Assembly: GCA_020650975.1 (NCBI GenBank)
Contig: JAIPMN010002284.1
Location: 16,910 to 80,909 of the forward strand
Origin: Apostichopus californicus
Lineage: Eukaryota; Echinodermata; Holothuroidea; Aspidochirotida; Stichopodidae
Direction of reading: 5' to 3'
Length of the DNA: 64,000 nucleotides
Numbering within the stretch: position 1 is the first letter of the stretch; each line of letters begins with the position of its first letter. Of the stretch, positions 45,237 to 58,100 are shown piece by piece. Under the pieces are notes generated by a model. That model was not told where the DNA came from. It worked only from the letters and a program-made list of their open reading frames with translations, and made no database searches. The translations under genes and the position numbers were made by a program.

Positions 45237-47423
45237 ATGGCCTCTGCTTCCCCTCTAAGGGACATGGAAGATAATTTCTTCCAGTGTCCGATTTGCTTGG
45301 ATCACTTTAAGGAACCAAAGCTGCTGCCATGTCTCCATCGATACTGTAGAGAATGTTTGCAAACTGTCGTTGAAATCAGCCAAGATGGGGCAGTTAAGTG
45401 TCCAATGTGTAAACAGGATTATGACATACCAGAGAATGGGGTTGACGATTTCAAGACTGACTTTCATATGAAGAGTATACTAGAGTTTATACAATTGCAA
45501 AAATGTTTTGAAAGTCAAGATTTAAAGAAATGCATCAGCTGTTCAAAGAACACGATAGTTTCAGCATACTGCTTTAAGTGTTGCGATTTTTTGTGTGGAG
45601 AATGCTACGAGGTTCACATCATCAATAAAATGTTTATAGATCATCAACAACATACTCTGAAATTGGGAAGTATTGTAGATAATAACGTAACACTGGATAA
45701 ATTAGCAACACTTACGGAAGATCCTAGGTGCCATACACATGTGGTAGAGCGCGCCATATTATGTTGCATTAGTTGCGAAAATGTACCTGTTTGTGTGATT
45801 TGTACATACAGTAGACACAAAGGTCATGAACTACATGACGTAACTGATTTAGCTAAAAGTGAAAGACAATTGCTCGAACAGAAACTGGCTGAATTAGAGA
45901 TACTAAAACCTAAATTATACGGCTTTTCAAATAAACTCAGTAACGCTACCCGAAATATGAAGGAAAACCTCGCCAAAATGACAAAAGATTTGATCGATCA
46001 GCAGAAACCGCAGGTAGATAGGATTAATAAAAAACTTGCTGAAATTACCGATGACGAAGGACGAGGCTTAGAGGATATAGAAAACCGAAGAAGATGTGAA
46101 CACAAACGAACGAGTCTTCTTTTCGAACAAGAATTGGGCCAATTGAAAGAAAACTATGTTGAAATCAGGCAAGAAACGGATACAAAATATGACAACGAGA
46201 TAGAAGATTTCAAAGAAAGATATGATGAAATTGAGGACGAACTCCATAGAAAACTTGTCAAATTAGATGCCAATTTAAATAACTTAACAACCGCTTCAGA
46301 ACTGCTTCTCAGAAAAAGCAAAGATGAACTAAAGAAACTATCTGATTATTGTGACCAGATTATGAAGCGATACGAAAATTTCACGGTTACGACTTCTTCT
46401 ATTTTCGCTTCTAAAGACGAATGGACATATGCTCAGTGTATCCCTGATATTAGAGCAGCCAGCGAACCTCTGATAGAAGAAATGAGAAAGGAATTTCCAG
46501 AAATAGAATTGTTATCGGATGTTAATATCACTGATTTAACAATATCCATTACCGATGACGTCATAATCGCTGATCATCCAGAGTCTGTTTTCATTGTTGA
46601 GGACATCAAAGCTAAGGGTTGGAAAATGAGTGGTATTACAAGCACCAGGGATGGTAACATCGTCATCACTGGCGAGTCATCACCTGAGCACTCCCATATT
46701 ACTGTCATGAACAGAAGACGAGAAATACTAACACAAAAGCAGATTAAGTCTGCCAAGACGTCTACCTCATATCGTTTCTGTTGTTCGTTGTCAAAGTTTA
46801 AAGTTGTAACCGTCTGTTATCCCGATGAAATCGGTATTTACGATGTCCGTGATAAATCGTACAAACGCAAAAAGATATCCAAATGTCCAGCAGATCGATT
46901 GGTGTGGGGTGTGACGACCGATCCTGACAGCAAGCACGTCTTTGTTGGCACTAACAGCAGAAATGTGTATGTATTTGATAATAAGTTGAATGACATTCAC
47001 ACCATAAAGCTACCAGATGTAATCAGTGGGTTGCAAGATATCACTGTACATAGAGGTAATCTCCTGGTTTGTGGTAACAATAAATGTAAGAGAGCATACG
47101 CAATCAACATGGAGGGAACAGAGACTAAACTGATGTATGAATTCACAAAACCGGATTTGAAAGGATGCCAATCCATACCTATCAGTGTTTGTACAGACGT
47201 AAACGATTTCATCTACGTATTGTGGCGAGCATCTATCTGCGGTAACGTTAATGGAGTCCTTGTACAATACAATCAGGATGGCAAACAGCTAGCAACAACA
47301 AAACCAATAAATGACATGATTTTTCGTCTGACTATAAGCAGAACGGATGATGAGGAGAAACTTTTGGTAGCATCATCTACATCAGGAAAACTGTACACGT
47401 ACGGATTATCAGCATTTTTGTGA
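45237..47423 (+). CDS. TRIM-type RING/B-box protein, 728 aa, intact
   Basis: A single coding exon from ATG 45237 to TGA. The start is chosen because the paralogue also begins MAS, and CTGTACTCCAG|AAATC 18 bases before suggests a 5' untranslated intron. Domains: a C3HC4 RING (Cys17, Cys20, Cys32, His34, Cys37, Cys40, Cys55, Cys58), a first B-box (about 99-139, with CISC, CFKC and CGEC), and a second B-box (about 165-199, with CHTH, CCISC, CVIC and HKGHELH). A long charged coiled coil follows (about 205-390). The C-terminal part (about 430-728) has repeated beta-propeller-like segments such as GNIVITGESSPEHSHITV, EIGIYDVRD and VFVGTNSRNVYVFD. RING proteins of this type are E3 ubiquitin ligases, and the propeller probably binds the target. 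The substrate is unknown. Such intronless TRIM expansions are often linked to immunity. Confidence 0.9.
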   Translation: MASASPLRDMEDNFFQCPICLDHFKEPKLLPCLHRYCRECLQTVVEISQDGAVKCPMCKQDYDIPENGVDDFKTDFHMKSILEFIQLQKCFESQDLKKCISCSKNTIVSAYCFKCCDFLCGECYEVHIINKMFIDHQQHTLKLGSIVDNNVTLDKLATLTEDPRCHTHVVERAILCCISCENVPVCVICTYSRHKGHELHDVTDLAKSERQLLEQKLAELEILKPKLYGFSNKLSNATRNMKENLAKMTKDLIDQQKPQVDRINKKLAEITDDEGRGLEDIENRRRCEHKRTSLLFEQELGQLKENYVEIRQETDTKYDNEIEDFKERYDEIEDELHRKLVKLDANLNNLTTASELLLRKSKDELKKLSDYCDQIMKRYENFTVTTSSIFASKDEWTYAQCIPDIRAASEPLIEEMRKEFPEIELLSDVNITDLTISITDDVIIADHPESVFIVEDIKAKGWKMSGITSTRDGNIVITGESSPEHSHITVMNRRREILTQKQIKSAKTSTSYRFCCSLSKFKVVTVCYPDEIGIYDVRDKSYKRKKISKCPADRLVWGVTTDPDSKHVFVGTNSRNVYVFDNKLNDIHTIKLPDVISGLQDITVHRGNLLVCGNNKCKRAYAINMEGTETKLMYEFTKPDLKGCQSIPISVCTDVNDFIYVLWRASICGNVNGVLVQYNQDGKQLATTKPINDMIFRLTISRTDDEEKLLVASSTSGKLYTYGLSAFL

Positions 47424-49199
47424 AGAATTAATATTAAACTGTAGTTAATGATCAGTAAAAACGTTTCCCTCACGGAAACCCGCATCTACCTTCGAGTAAT
47501 CACATTACTGTAATATTTAATCTGGCAAAAGTTGATTACGACAAGACCAGAAGTTCTCGCTGTGTTATCGCATTAGAAGAAAGTTTCATTAATAATGAAG
47601 TAATATTGACATTATTATAAACAGGTATTTATACAATACTAAACATAAACAGAGACATCAAAGTATTGCACACACGAAATGATAACTCCTCAAAATACCC
47701 TTTCAAGCAAATCTATTAATAAGAGGATTCCTGAGTAAGGTTTGTACATCATTGCAGTAAATGACAGCAAATGTATAAGGGCAAGAAACAAAAACGAATA
47801 TTGCTACGAAGTTTGAAGAGATTAGTTATAGACATAAGGCGATCAAAACGGAAGAACTTACGGTTAGGCGTTCCACGGGCGCAGTTCGCAAATATAAAAC
47901 TTATTGTGGGTATACGGTTTGGCTTGTATTTGCTGAAAATGGGTAAGCACTTCCAGCTAAGAATGGGTCCACTGCAGCTCGTTATGTCAACTCGCAACAT
48001 GTTAAAACTCACTTGCAGATGACGCCTCGCCAAACAGTTTGAAATACAAAGGTTAAACTTGTTACGTTAACGGAATATCAACTCGATTAAAGCTGGATAA
48101 CGAATTTACAATTCTGCCCCTTTTGTTTTAATATTTTATATATAGGGTTCTGACGTTAATGTTATGATTTATTCTTTACTTTTGTGATTCAATCGCCAGA
48201 TCATTTCACCGATGCCAATACACTTTTCTTCAGGATTCATAACATTGGATCTACAAATTTCATCCTATCAATTACTTTAAAATTATAATTGGCCTATACA
48301 ATGTATGTAATCGTTTTGTTACACGAGGTACTAATTTAAATGGAAGTATTATTATGTTGAATTGTCTCATTTTCGATCAATACTTTTTCTCTGGGTATGG
48401 GAAAGACCTCCGGACCCCCTCCCTACATGAGAGTTCAGCCCATACCTTAATCAGTCGGGTACAATTTTGAGTTTGAAATCCCCCCACCCCACCTTTAAAA
48501 ACATGTGCTCGCTACTCGTAACATCCTAGGTCAAACATGTGGATCTTTGTTTTCCATGTATCGCATATCTGCTTCATAACATTATACGATCCAAATTATT
48601 ATTGTGAAGTTCAATAATTTCAAAGGATTATTCCGATGGCCCAAAAATAACATGATTTAAAAGTGAAAAATGTTCTACTGGGTTAGTGAACACCTTTCCC
48701 CATATCTTGTTTCTAACTAGAAATATGGTTGTTGAAGGTAACCTATTCTATTTGGCTAAATAGGCGTGTGGAAAGCAATAGATATTCTGGCTTGGATCGG
48801 GCAGATTTCTTCAAAAGGTTAATTGTGTCCAATGTCTGTTAATTGATTTATACTTGGAATGTGATACATTTTGAAAGTTTTAGCAGCTGCCAGTGTTCTC
48901 AGTGTTTAAAGTATCCCCACAATGCCACTTTATGTAGGAATGTAATATCTCTATGTTGATTGATGATTTGCATGTTACAAGGAAAGACAGACTAGTGTAG
49001 TGCAAACAATTTGTTGTGGTTGTTTTATCTGAGTTTGAAAGATTCCGCAAGGCCAACATAGTTTCCTGTCCACACCAACGAGAATACAGTGGCCTGGTAA
49101 AATACCGTGGAGGGGGTATTACATTTACCAGAAAAAAATCCATACAGTCAGCGTTGCGCATTCGACGCATTTGCTCCTTTAAAGTCGATTTTTGATTCT
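47424..49199. other. intergenic between TRIM and a retroelement remnant
   Basis: No supported gene. The overlapping frames at 47749-48033 on both strands show no family pattern. Confidence 0.4.
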
Positions 49200-50155
49200 C
49201 GCACAAACGAACTGTAACAACACCTTCTCAACAAACAGTATTTTCGCGGTTCTATTGAAAAAGCCATCAAAAAGGCCAAATGCAAACCTCGTACCGAAAC
49301 ATTGACGTACAAAACTCGTCAAACCAGTTCGAAAAGGGTACCATTGGTAGTGAATTCCACCCTGGTCTCCCACTACTGGCAAATATTATTCAGAAAAAAT
49401 GTTCACATACTTCAAAGGACTGAACCTTCTGAAATCGGTTTCTCAGAACCACCTGTCAATTCACTTAAAAGACCCAGAAAACCTACGGGACACTTCAGTT
49501 TGGGCATCTTTTCAGGATGACACCCCATTAGGGGCAACAAAACAGAAAATACGGGATCATCGCCCTGTACACAACGTGCTCACTTGTCGATTCTACTGGG
49601 TCCTTTCAGAGCAACTAAACTACACGCACGTTCCGAGTCCGGGGGAAAGTAAACCGCCTATCTAAAAATGCCATTTACCTCATCTACTTAAATATTTGCA
49701 ACTTGCAATACGTTGGAGTGCTAAACACACGTTAATAATGAGAATGAGAATGACTCAACATAGATCGGCGATCAACCAACCTGTTGCAAATCACTTCAAC
49801 TTCCCAAATCATTTGATTGAGAATTTACGTGTTATTGTCATTGACCAACACGATTCTTGGACAGATAAATCTAGTAAAGGAGGAAGAACATTTCTGGGAA
49901 CTAAACCTAGAGATCGCGGCACGATCCGATCTAAACATCAGAAACGACCTGCCGTCCCAGAACAATTTCTTTAAAATTACGACAGAATCGGATTACAATA
50001 ATCCGACACGGATTACAAATAATCCGATTTTCCAAAACTTCTGTTCATCCAGCAGAATTCAATCAGTCGCTTTGACTTCAGTGCCATGCCGACACTCTTC
50101 TCTATTAAAAGATTCAATTCATGCTACTCCTTGTAAATTTCGTTCGTCATGCACT
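49200..50155 (+). pseudogene. Penelope-like retroelement remnant, C-terminal RT and GIY-YIG region
   Basis: In shifting frames: SIEKAIKKAKCKPR, KRVPLVVNSTLVSHYWQIL, FSEPPVNSLKRPRK and NLRDTSVWASF. This is the order seen at the end of reverse transcriptases fused to GIY-YIG nucleases: a VPxVxxYxP-like segment, then PPxxAFRRPxNLRD. Next come RMTQHRSAIN, ANHFNFPNH and EEHFWELNLEIAARSDLNIR, the helical part of a GIY-YIG domain. Frames change at least three times and the expected Cys-rich YVGET segment is decayed. GIY-YIG with RT points to Penelope-like elements. Confidence 0.65.
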
Positions 50156-52106
50156 TAAGAAGAACTAGTTTTGCTCGAAAGTTCTGCATAACCAAATATT
50201 GGCTGTTTTACTTCCAATAACTTTGCTAACTAATTTTTATGTATGGTGACGAAATGTTGTAGATGGATACGCCTATGCACGGATGCTTCACAAACATGGT
50301 TTGACAAATATCAGTTTGATGAGCCAATTTAGAGTTATTTTGTTGGCTTGACATAATAGCAAACAATGTCCAACAGATGTTGAGTTAACAGAGCCCCAGT
50401 ATAGTACATTTGGTAGTAAAATGGAAGTCTTCTTTCTCAGTATTCTGCAACTCACCTTCGGTGTCTTGTCCTCTGATCTGGTCATTTACTCTCAGTATAA
50501 AGCAATGGCTCTTATGCATCCAGTTTGCTTATTTAACAATATTCATCAACATTTACATCTCTTTTCTCTGGTAAAGCTAAACGTGGCGCATTACGTCACA
50601 TACTCCGCCTTGTCACGCTATTTCGTTTACACTACTTGAACTTTATAAAAGGATGGAGAAAAAAATGAAAAAATATGAAAATTCTTTCGATATTATGAGT
50701 CGACTCGGTAATATTTATTGGCTAAAGCTGATATGAAATTAAGAAGTAAGACTTTGTACACACATTTTTTTTAATTATGATATAATATGCGGTATCATTT
50801 AACCTGTTGACGAACGGTCTAATGAACTATTCCAATAATTAGCTTAATGTTTGGGTATTTTATACATCAATGCAATGAAGAAGAATATTTTCTATCGGGA
50901 CCTGTATTCCAATGGAATGGTTAAGAGGTTTAATAAAACATGAATGACAAGAACCAAAACAAACTTTTCACCGAAATTTCAGCAATGAATTTCAATACAA
51001 CCTCCCTCCCCTCCCCACCCGCCCACAAAATAAATACAATAGCAAATGTTTGATGTTTGTCAGCATCGTTTTGAAACTAAAATTAAATCTGTAATTTTAA
51101 GCATTTAGAAGTGAAAAAAACCTACTGAGACTCAGAGAATTAAGAGACCCTACTTCAAATATCAAGTACCATTGGACAGAATAATCCTACTGTACGGTCA
51201 CAGCGATAGGATGGTACACTTTACTAAAATAAATCTCTGTCATGCATGTATATTACTGACTGTGGAACGTTTGACAAAGAACGTTTAGCTGCAAGCTATG
51301 TTTAACAGACGGTAAACCTAATAACATCAGTTACTTTAGAAACCTCAACTTACGTTATACAGCCATCATGATCACTGTTGAAGATCATTATCACATCAGG
51401 AGTACCGTTGAATTCTGATTTAAAGGTTGGTTCGTCGATCTGAGTTTATTGAATTACTGTAAATGAGCTATAAAAGGGTCATAAAAACCCATAACTTTTG
51501 CCTATCAATGCTACCATTGGTGAGAAAAGAAATTATTTAAGAGATCAACGTGCCATGATACAGTTGCAGTGCGTCAGTTATTTGATATTATTATCACAAA
51601 ACCTAGGAAACCTATGCAATTGACGAACCTCTCGTGTATCCAGTGAAAAATATATTGAGCAAATCAGCATGTTTTGATGAAAACTGCTGGTACATTAGAA
51701 TGTATGTCTTAGAAATGGTGTAAACACTGTATTCTAGTCAATGCAAATCGAACATATGGTTTCACTCTGTTTATCCGTGACCATAAATGATGTTGGCATA
51801 CAACAGTGGTTTTAATATGATTTTCAATATGTATCTTCTCTCCTCTGCAGAGCTAACCAAAGAAAAAGTATCTACGAACAATATTATAGAGTATAGATTA
51901 CGAAATCCTCATATATACAACGTAAAGAAAATTTTGTTAAATCACACTAAAGCTTCGTTTATCAAGGCTCAACAGATAACCCTAAAATATCTTGTTAATT
52001 CAAATGGCTTATCTCTTATTACAAAAGGTTAATATGAAACAAAACTGTTTGCAAACTCCTTATCCACTAAACAGCCTGTGTAAGAGAATGTGTAAAAGTA
52101 AGTGGG
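50156..52106. other. non-coding
   Basis: AT-rich DNA. The small frames here match nothing recognisable. Confidence 0.4.
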
Positions 52107-52143
52107 CCTGACGTTTCGATCCTGACAGTATCTTCTTCAGAGG
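52107..52143 (-). ncRNA. minimal hammerhead-ribozyme-like motif
   Basis: On the minus strand the order is CCT, then CTGAAGA, a stem-loop GATACTG/T/CAGGATC with one A-G mismatch, GAAA, CGTC and AGG. This fits a type I hammerhead: the CUGANGA box, stem II, the GAAA box, a one-pair stem III (A-CG-U) and the UC cleavage site, with a short CCT/AGG stem I. Hammerheads with such tiny stem III are known from the terminal repeats of Penelope-like elements, and purine-rich sequence follows here. The weak stem I and the mismatch mean activity is uncertain. Confidence 0.55.
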
Positions 52144-52925
52144 TTGAATGACAAGTAACAGTAACATAAGTGACAAATACACGCATGGCAGAATACAGAC
52201 AGGTTAAAGAGCAGGGTGAACACAAAAGAGATAGATGAAAGAGAATTAGTAGGCAAGGGATGGAGAGAAGAAACAAACAAACAGGGGGAAGAGGAGAGGT
52301 AGGAGATAAACTGTGGAGGGACAAAGAGAGGATTAAATAAAAAGCTTATTATAGGTTGATAAAACTAAAAGTCTTTGACATATAGACCAACTTTGTATGA
52401 CATAGAAGCAGTGCACTAGACTTTTCAGATACCGTAAGAAACATTTACTGATCAAAATCTGTCCACAAATTAAAGAGCATATTCCAAGTAAAGGTAGACT
52501 ATAATTTGGGTTTGCCACAATCTGACGATACCAAATTCGACTGTTGAGAAATTAAATATATTCTCGAATGTCAGGAGATGGAAAATTTAAACCATCAATG
52601 AAGAAAGTCAGTAAAAATGTTAAAAGTTCAAATGATAACTTGAAACATAGCGCTAAATGTGAAGTGACCGAATGAATTCATATTGGGCAAAACGACAGAG
52701 AACTCACATACAAAGATGAAAAAAGGTTTCAAACATAAGAGATTTCCTTAATGAAAAGGAAAGTAAGAATTGCGACGGGAAGTTTAAACTCGTTCACATG
52801 TAGTATTGGGTACCACAGTCTGTAAGTTCCTTTGTGTCGACGAAGCAAAAACAGTTATCAATTATTTGGATATCTTACTAGGGATAGAGAGGGTCCACTG
52901 TCATTTACGTTCAAGGATTAATGAT
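52144..52925. other. probable retroelement terminal DNA, then non-coding
   Basis: Positions 52150-52335 are purine-rich on the plus strand and probably belong to the same element as the hammerhead motif. The rest, up to the TRIM stop, has no supported gene. Confidence 0.35.
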
Positions 52926-55118
52926 CTATTTCTCCACTAGACCGTAGGTATACAGCTTTCCCATCTGGGATGTTGCAATAAGGATTTTTTCCGCAGTATC
53001 CATTTGTAATGTGGTCACACAACGGGAAATGTCATCTATCTGTCTAGTTGATAGTAACTGTCTCCCATCCTGGCTATACTGCGTCAAGATACGCTTTACA
53101 TGGCTTGATATTTCGGCTCGCCATAACATGTAGATAAAATCGCTCTTGTCTGTACACACACTAAAAGGAACCCAGTCAGCTTCATCTAGATCTGGTTTTG
53201 TGAATTCATATATCATCTTACTCTCTGATCCATCGATGTCGACTGCAAACGCTCTCTTACCAAAAAAGTCACAGATCAGGAAACTTTGACCTTGTTTAGT
53301 GATATCAAAAGATGCAGTGAATACATCTGGAAGTGTCGTCGTGTGACAGTAATTCAACTGACCATCAAATACATATAAATCTCTGCTGTTGGTACCTACT
53401 ATGATTTTATCTTTGACAGAGTCACTTGCTACACAGTACACCAGCCGACCTTCTGGCCAGCTGGTGATGACGTCACTTATTTTCTGACTGTGGTATAAAC
53501 CATTACGAACATCGTAAATCCCTATCTCATCGGGCATGCAAACTGTTACAATTTGAACTTTGATAAAGGACAGCAGAAACGATACGGAGTAAATCCCAGT
53601 TCTCTTTCCATCTGATCCTGTCGTTGTATTTTCCCTTTTCTGTTGATAACAGAAATATGTGAGTATTCTTCAGGTTCACAGGCACCAGTGATGACAATAT
53701 TGCCATCGCCACTGCAAGCCATACCATTTATCCACCAACCTTTATCCCTGAATCCCTTAACATCAACAACAGACTCTTCGTGATCGGTAATTATCACGTT
53801 ATCAGGGATAACTTTGGTAATATCACAAACACTAAAGTCAGATAAAGATTCTAACTGTGGATATTCCTTCTTCATTTCTTCTATCAGAGGTTCACAGGCT
53901 GCTCTAATATCAGGGATACACTGGGCGTCTTTCCACTCGTCCTTAGAAGCAAGGATAGAAGAAGTCGTTGCTGTAAAGTTCTCGTATCGTTTGATAATCT
54001 TGTCACAATAATCTGATATTTCTCTTAGTTGTTTGTTATACTCTTTCCTGCGTTTTTCTTTGATAGCTGTCAAATTTCTTAAATCATCAGCTAAGTTTTT
54101 GAGCTTTCTCTGAAGTTCACTATCAATTTCTTCGCATTTTACGTTAAACTTTCCACATTCGTCATCGAATCTGCTCTTAGTAGTTTTCCTGATTTCACGA
54201 TATTTCTCTTTCAACTTCTTTAATTCTTTATAATAATTTGAATCGATAAGCTTGTTTTCCTCTTTCCTGTTGTATTCTGTCCTTTAAGCCTTGTTCACGC
54301 TCAACAGAACTTTTTTCCATTTCATGTTGAACTTTGCTTACCTGTTTATCGTACTGATGTTGCAAAGTTTTTGTCTTTTTCTGGTCATTTTCATTAAGCA
54401 TTTCTGCGGTACTATCAATCTGCTGTGGTAAGCTTAATAACTTACTTTTGTATTGATCTATTTCAGCAAGTTTTAACTGCAGCAATTTTCTTTCACTCTC
54501 TGCTAGTTCAGTGACGTCATGCAGTTCATGGCCTTTGTGCTTACCGTAGGTACATGCGACGCAAACAGGTACATTTCCACAAGAACAACAGCACAACAAT
54601 GCTGCATGTTTGACATGTGTTTGACACCTGGGATCTTCAGATATTGCCGACAATTTCTCCAGTGTTAAGTTCTTTGATTCAATTTGATCCAATTTCAGAC
54701 TGTGTGGTTTGTGTTCCTTGAACATTTTATTGCTTACGTGAACATTGTAACATTGATCACATAAAAAATCTTCGCACTTAAAGCAGTATGCTGAAACTGT
54801 CGTACATTTTGAACAACTGACACACTTTTTCAAGTCTTTATTTTCGAAAGAATTTTGTAGTTGTATAAACTCAAGCATACTTTTCATATGAAAATCAGTC
54901 TTGAATCCAAGCTCTCCATTTGATGGTACCAAGCATTCATGTTTACACATTGGACATTTAAATGTCCCATCGTGGCTTGCTCGAACGACCTTTTTCAAAC
55001 AGTTCCTGCAGTATCGGTGAAGACACGGTAACAGCTTTGGTTCTCTGAAGTGATCCAAGCAAATAGAGCACATGAAAAAACTCTCGGTCAAGTCCTTAAG
55101 AAGAGTTAATGAAGCCAT
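52926..55118 (-). pseudogene. TRIM-type RING/B-box paralogue with two frameshifts
   Basis: It starts at ATG 55118 (MASLTLLKDL) and ends at TAG 52926. It aligns with the plus-strand TRIM over its whole length: RING (CSICLDHFREP, LPCLHRYCRNC, CPMCKH), two B-boxes (CVSCSKCTTVSAYCFKC; CQTHVKHAALLCC, then HKGHELHDVTELAESER), coiled coil and propeller. The frame breaks near 54,280, where about two bases seem missing after GLKD in the coiled coil. It breaks again near 53,549, where one A seems missing after SKFK in the propeller. All other residues look conserved, and the zinc ligands are complete. Either the gene died very recently or these are assembly indels. It is tail to tail with the intact copy, 5.5 kb apart. 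Confidence 0.85.
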
Positions 55119-58100
55119 TTTAGTGGAATTCGTTATTTCGTAAACCTAGATGTAGAAAGTAAATGACAAAACACGCACATTGTAAACAGTTTGTTGCAAA
55201 ATTATTTCATCCTTAAAATTTGCATTTTAGTTCAAGAACCATCATGAAACTTTAGAATGAACTTTGACTTGCAAAGTTTATGGTCAGAAAGAGGATCTGA
55301 CATTTGTAAGTTATCTGCCTCATTTTTCATCTTTAGACAAATTATCGTGAACCGCCGGCTTCATACAATATTGGAAGTATAATTACTTTAGGCTATAATA
55401 AATACATAATAAATACATAATAGAAACAACCTGTGCGCCCCATTAGGTATAGTGACGTGATTTCGAAGAGCATCTCCCGATATTATGATATTTTGGTCTC
55501 TGTGTGTTTCACTTAAAGTATGTTATTATATTCCATGAACTTTAACTTGATTTTAGTTAAAGTAAGTTTGTTAAAAGTTGATATTTTAAATCAAACTGTT
55601 CCATATATTTCTTTCAATGGTTTGGTGAAAAAATATGAAAGAGAATCATATGGTAAGCATCATATTGATTTGATTGTGTATTCGACTCCTTCTTTTTTTA
55701 TTTGTAGTTTATATTTTTTTGTACCTAAAGAGAACTTGAGGCAAACAGGTGTAGTATAACAGCAATCACACTGATGAAGTTTTCCACATTTCAATATATC
55801 TATAATACGAATATTAATGTAGATTTCAAACCAAATAGCACCGCATCCCCTTGGGTAAATTGGAACCCTATCTAAATCATAGTTCGTGTTTACAATAAAG
55901 TGCTATACAAAATATAACATTTTTTGGGGGGTCAGGAAAAGGCTTCAATTACGAAAACCTAATTGTACAAACTCGAAAAATTCTGTAGGAATCCAAATTT
56001 TACCATGATGCTAAACATATTTTCTTCTTCCATCAAAGGTAACGTTACCTTTGAACTATCATGTTTATTATATAATTTATATTGTCTTGCATGATACAAG
56101 TTCTTTATTTTCTTAGCGAATGCTGAACTATTTTGGCAATAACGCAAATGTGTATCCATTTCGGTTTCCAAGATCACAGGCTTGCTTTATAAATAGTCCA
56201 TAATCTATTATCCATACCGTTGTCACCCTCTGAGCGTTTGCCAACTTGTTGTTGGACAGAGCAACTAATTCAAAATAAACATCTTCATCAAACGTCAATG
56301 GGTATTGTCCTATTATGTTACGGTAACTATCATTCCTTTGAAGTGAATTCTATATTTAAACTTAACATAGGTATTAAACTTACATATAGATATTGTCAAT
56401 ATTAGGCTACACATTTATATGGCTCGAATATCAACACTTTAGTGTCGGTGGATAGTCAGACAATTTCATTTTCACATTATAGTTAACAGACATCACGGCT
56501 CTACGTATACGTATAGGGCCTATGTGTGTTCTTTATAATGTAATTTTTCTTTTTATTACGTTTAAGAAATAACCAAAAAGAGGTTTATTATCATAGTAAA
56601 TTGCTATAGCTACCTGTAGGATTGTATTAAAGGTAAACTACTCATGTACAATATAACAATGGAAATGCTGGTGTAAGGTTGCTAGTTACAACTGGAAAGT
56701 ACCCTATACGGGTCAGTTTGGCCAGTATGAAGTTCTCGCAATGGAAGCAATCTAACCTTACATTTTACAGCTGTGTATGTTTACCGACTGGTAAAAAAAA
56801 TCCCATAAAGCCAAATCAGATATGAATTTTGAGTGGTTTAAGTCGTATGTTATATTAAACGGAACACCTCTGCAGCAGAAATAATCTACAGTAACTAGTC
56901 AAAATTCGTTGAGTGAAAATTAGTAAAATCCATCAAGCTATTAAAAGTCGTTTGCTGTAACAGGCGTACGTAGGCCTAGTCTGCAGCAGTAATAATCCGC
57001 AGTATAGATAGTCAAAATTCGTTGGATAAAAAATTAGTACTTCAGAAACTGTTTTGAGGCACGCTAACAACAAAGAATTTTCAATACAGATATTGAAGCC
57101 AAGGATTTACCTGGATTTCACTTTGGATGTATCTCGTAACGGTTGGTTTTGTAAATTCTTTGTCAGGTTTCAGTCACAACGATCAAGTCCCGAGTAAAGG
57201 CACCCCTGGTTAATTCGCTCTATTATTCTGAACGTTGCTTGCATCTCAGTGTACTGCTGTCGATATGTGTCACCGATAGCATACGTACGTAAACCATTAT
57301 ATATATAGAATATCAAACAGAGGGCGATGTCTCGGCCAATTGAAATACATCATACGCGTACGCCTACGTTGGTGTGGAAACAAATCAAGGTACGTGTGTC
57401 TTTGATGCATTCAACACAGTTTTCCCGTATTTTACCTTATATATATACAAAGGTCTTAAAGGGCCCTGAGAAATTATTTACAAATTTTAATTACTCAAAA
57501 TCCAGTCACTTTTGGCAATAGCAACTTATGCATTGTTGCAAAGGTATTGAATGAGGTTTCCATTATTTTTTTTAAAATAATTGAGCTAATTACGGTTAGC
57601 AAATATGCAAATGTGTCATTCAAGATACACTGTAACTTACTTTGCCAATTTGATATGATTTTATGAAATCTTCTAGAATTTTGAGAGCTGGATGAGTTCA
57701 AGACATGTTATTTTATAAGTAATATATAATTTGCTGTTTGAATGTGAGGGATATGACTAATTTTTTGACGTTTTGTTCAATTTTTATTCGCGAATAAATT
57801 ATTATTTTTACAGGCTACCAAATTTAGGGTTTATATCGAAGTCATGGTCTCCATGCTGGTCAAGGGCTCTTCTGGAGTGATGAGTAGAGGCTGTTGTGCA
57901 TCCACATCATCTTTGACACCTTAGTTGTTACTATAACTGGAAAAAGGGTCTAATAAAAGGATAATTAGTATGTGCATAAATTATAACTTGTACAAACGAT
58001 ACCCAAAAATGAGAAACAAGTTGCTTTCACTTCAGATTTCTTATTCAAACTTTAAACTTACCCCCCCTCAATCATATCTACAACCAGGTTGTCAACCTCC

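Noticed and set aside
47749-48033. Overlapping frames of 83-94 codons on opposite strands
   Set aside because: Neither shows a family pattern, splice context or conserved start; most likely chance.
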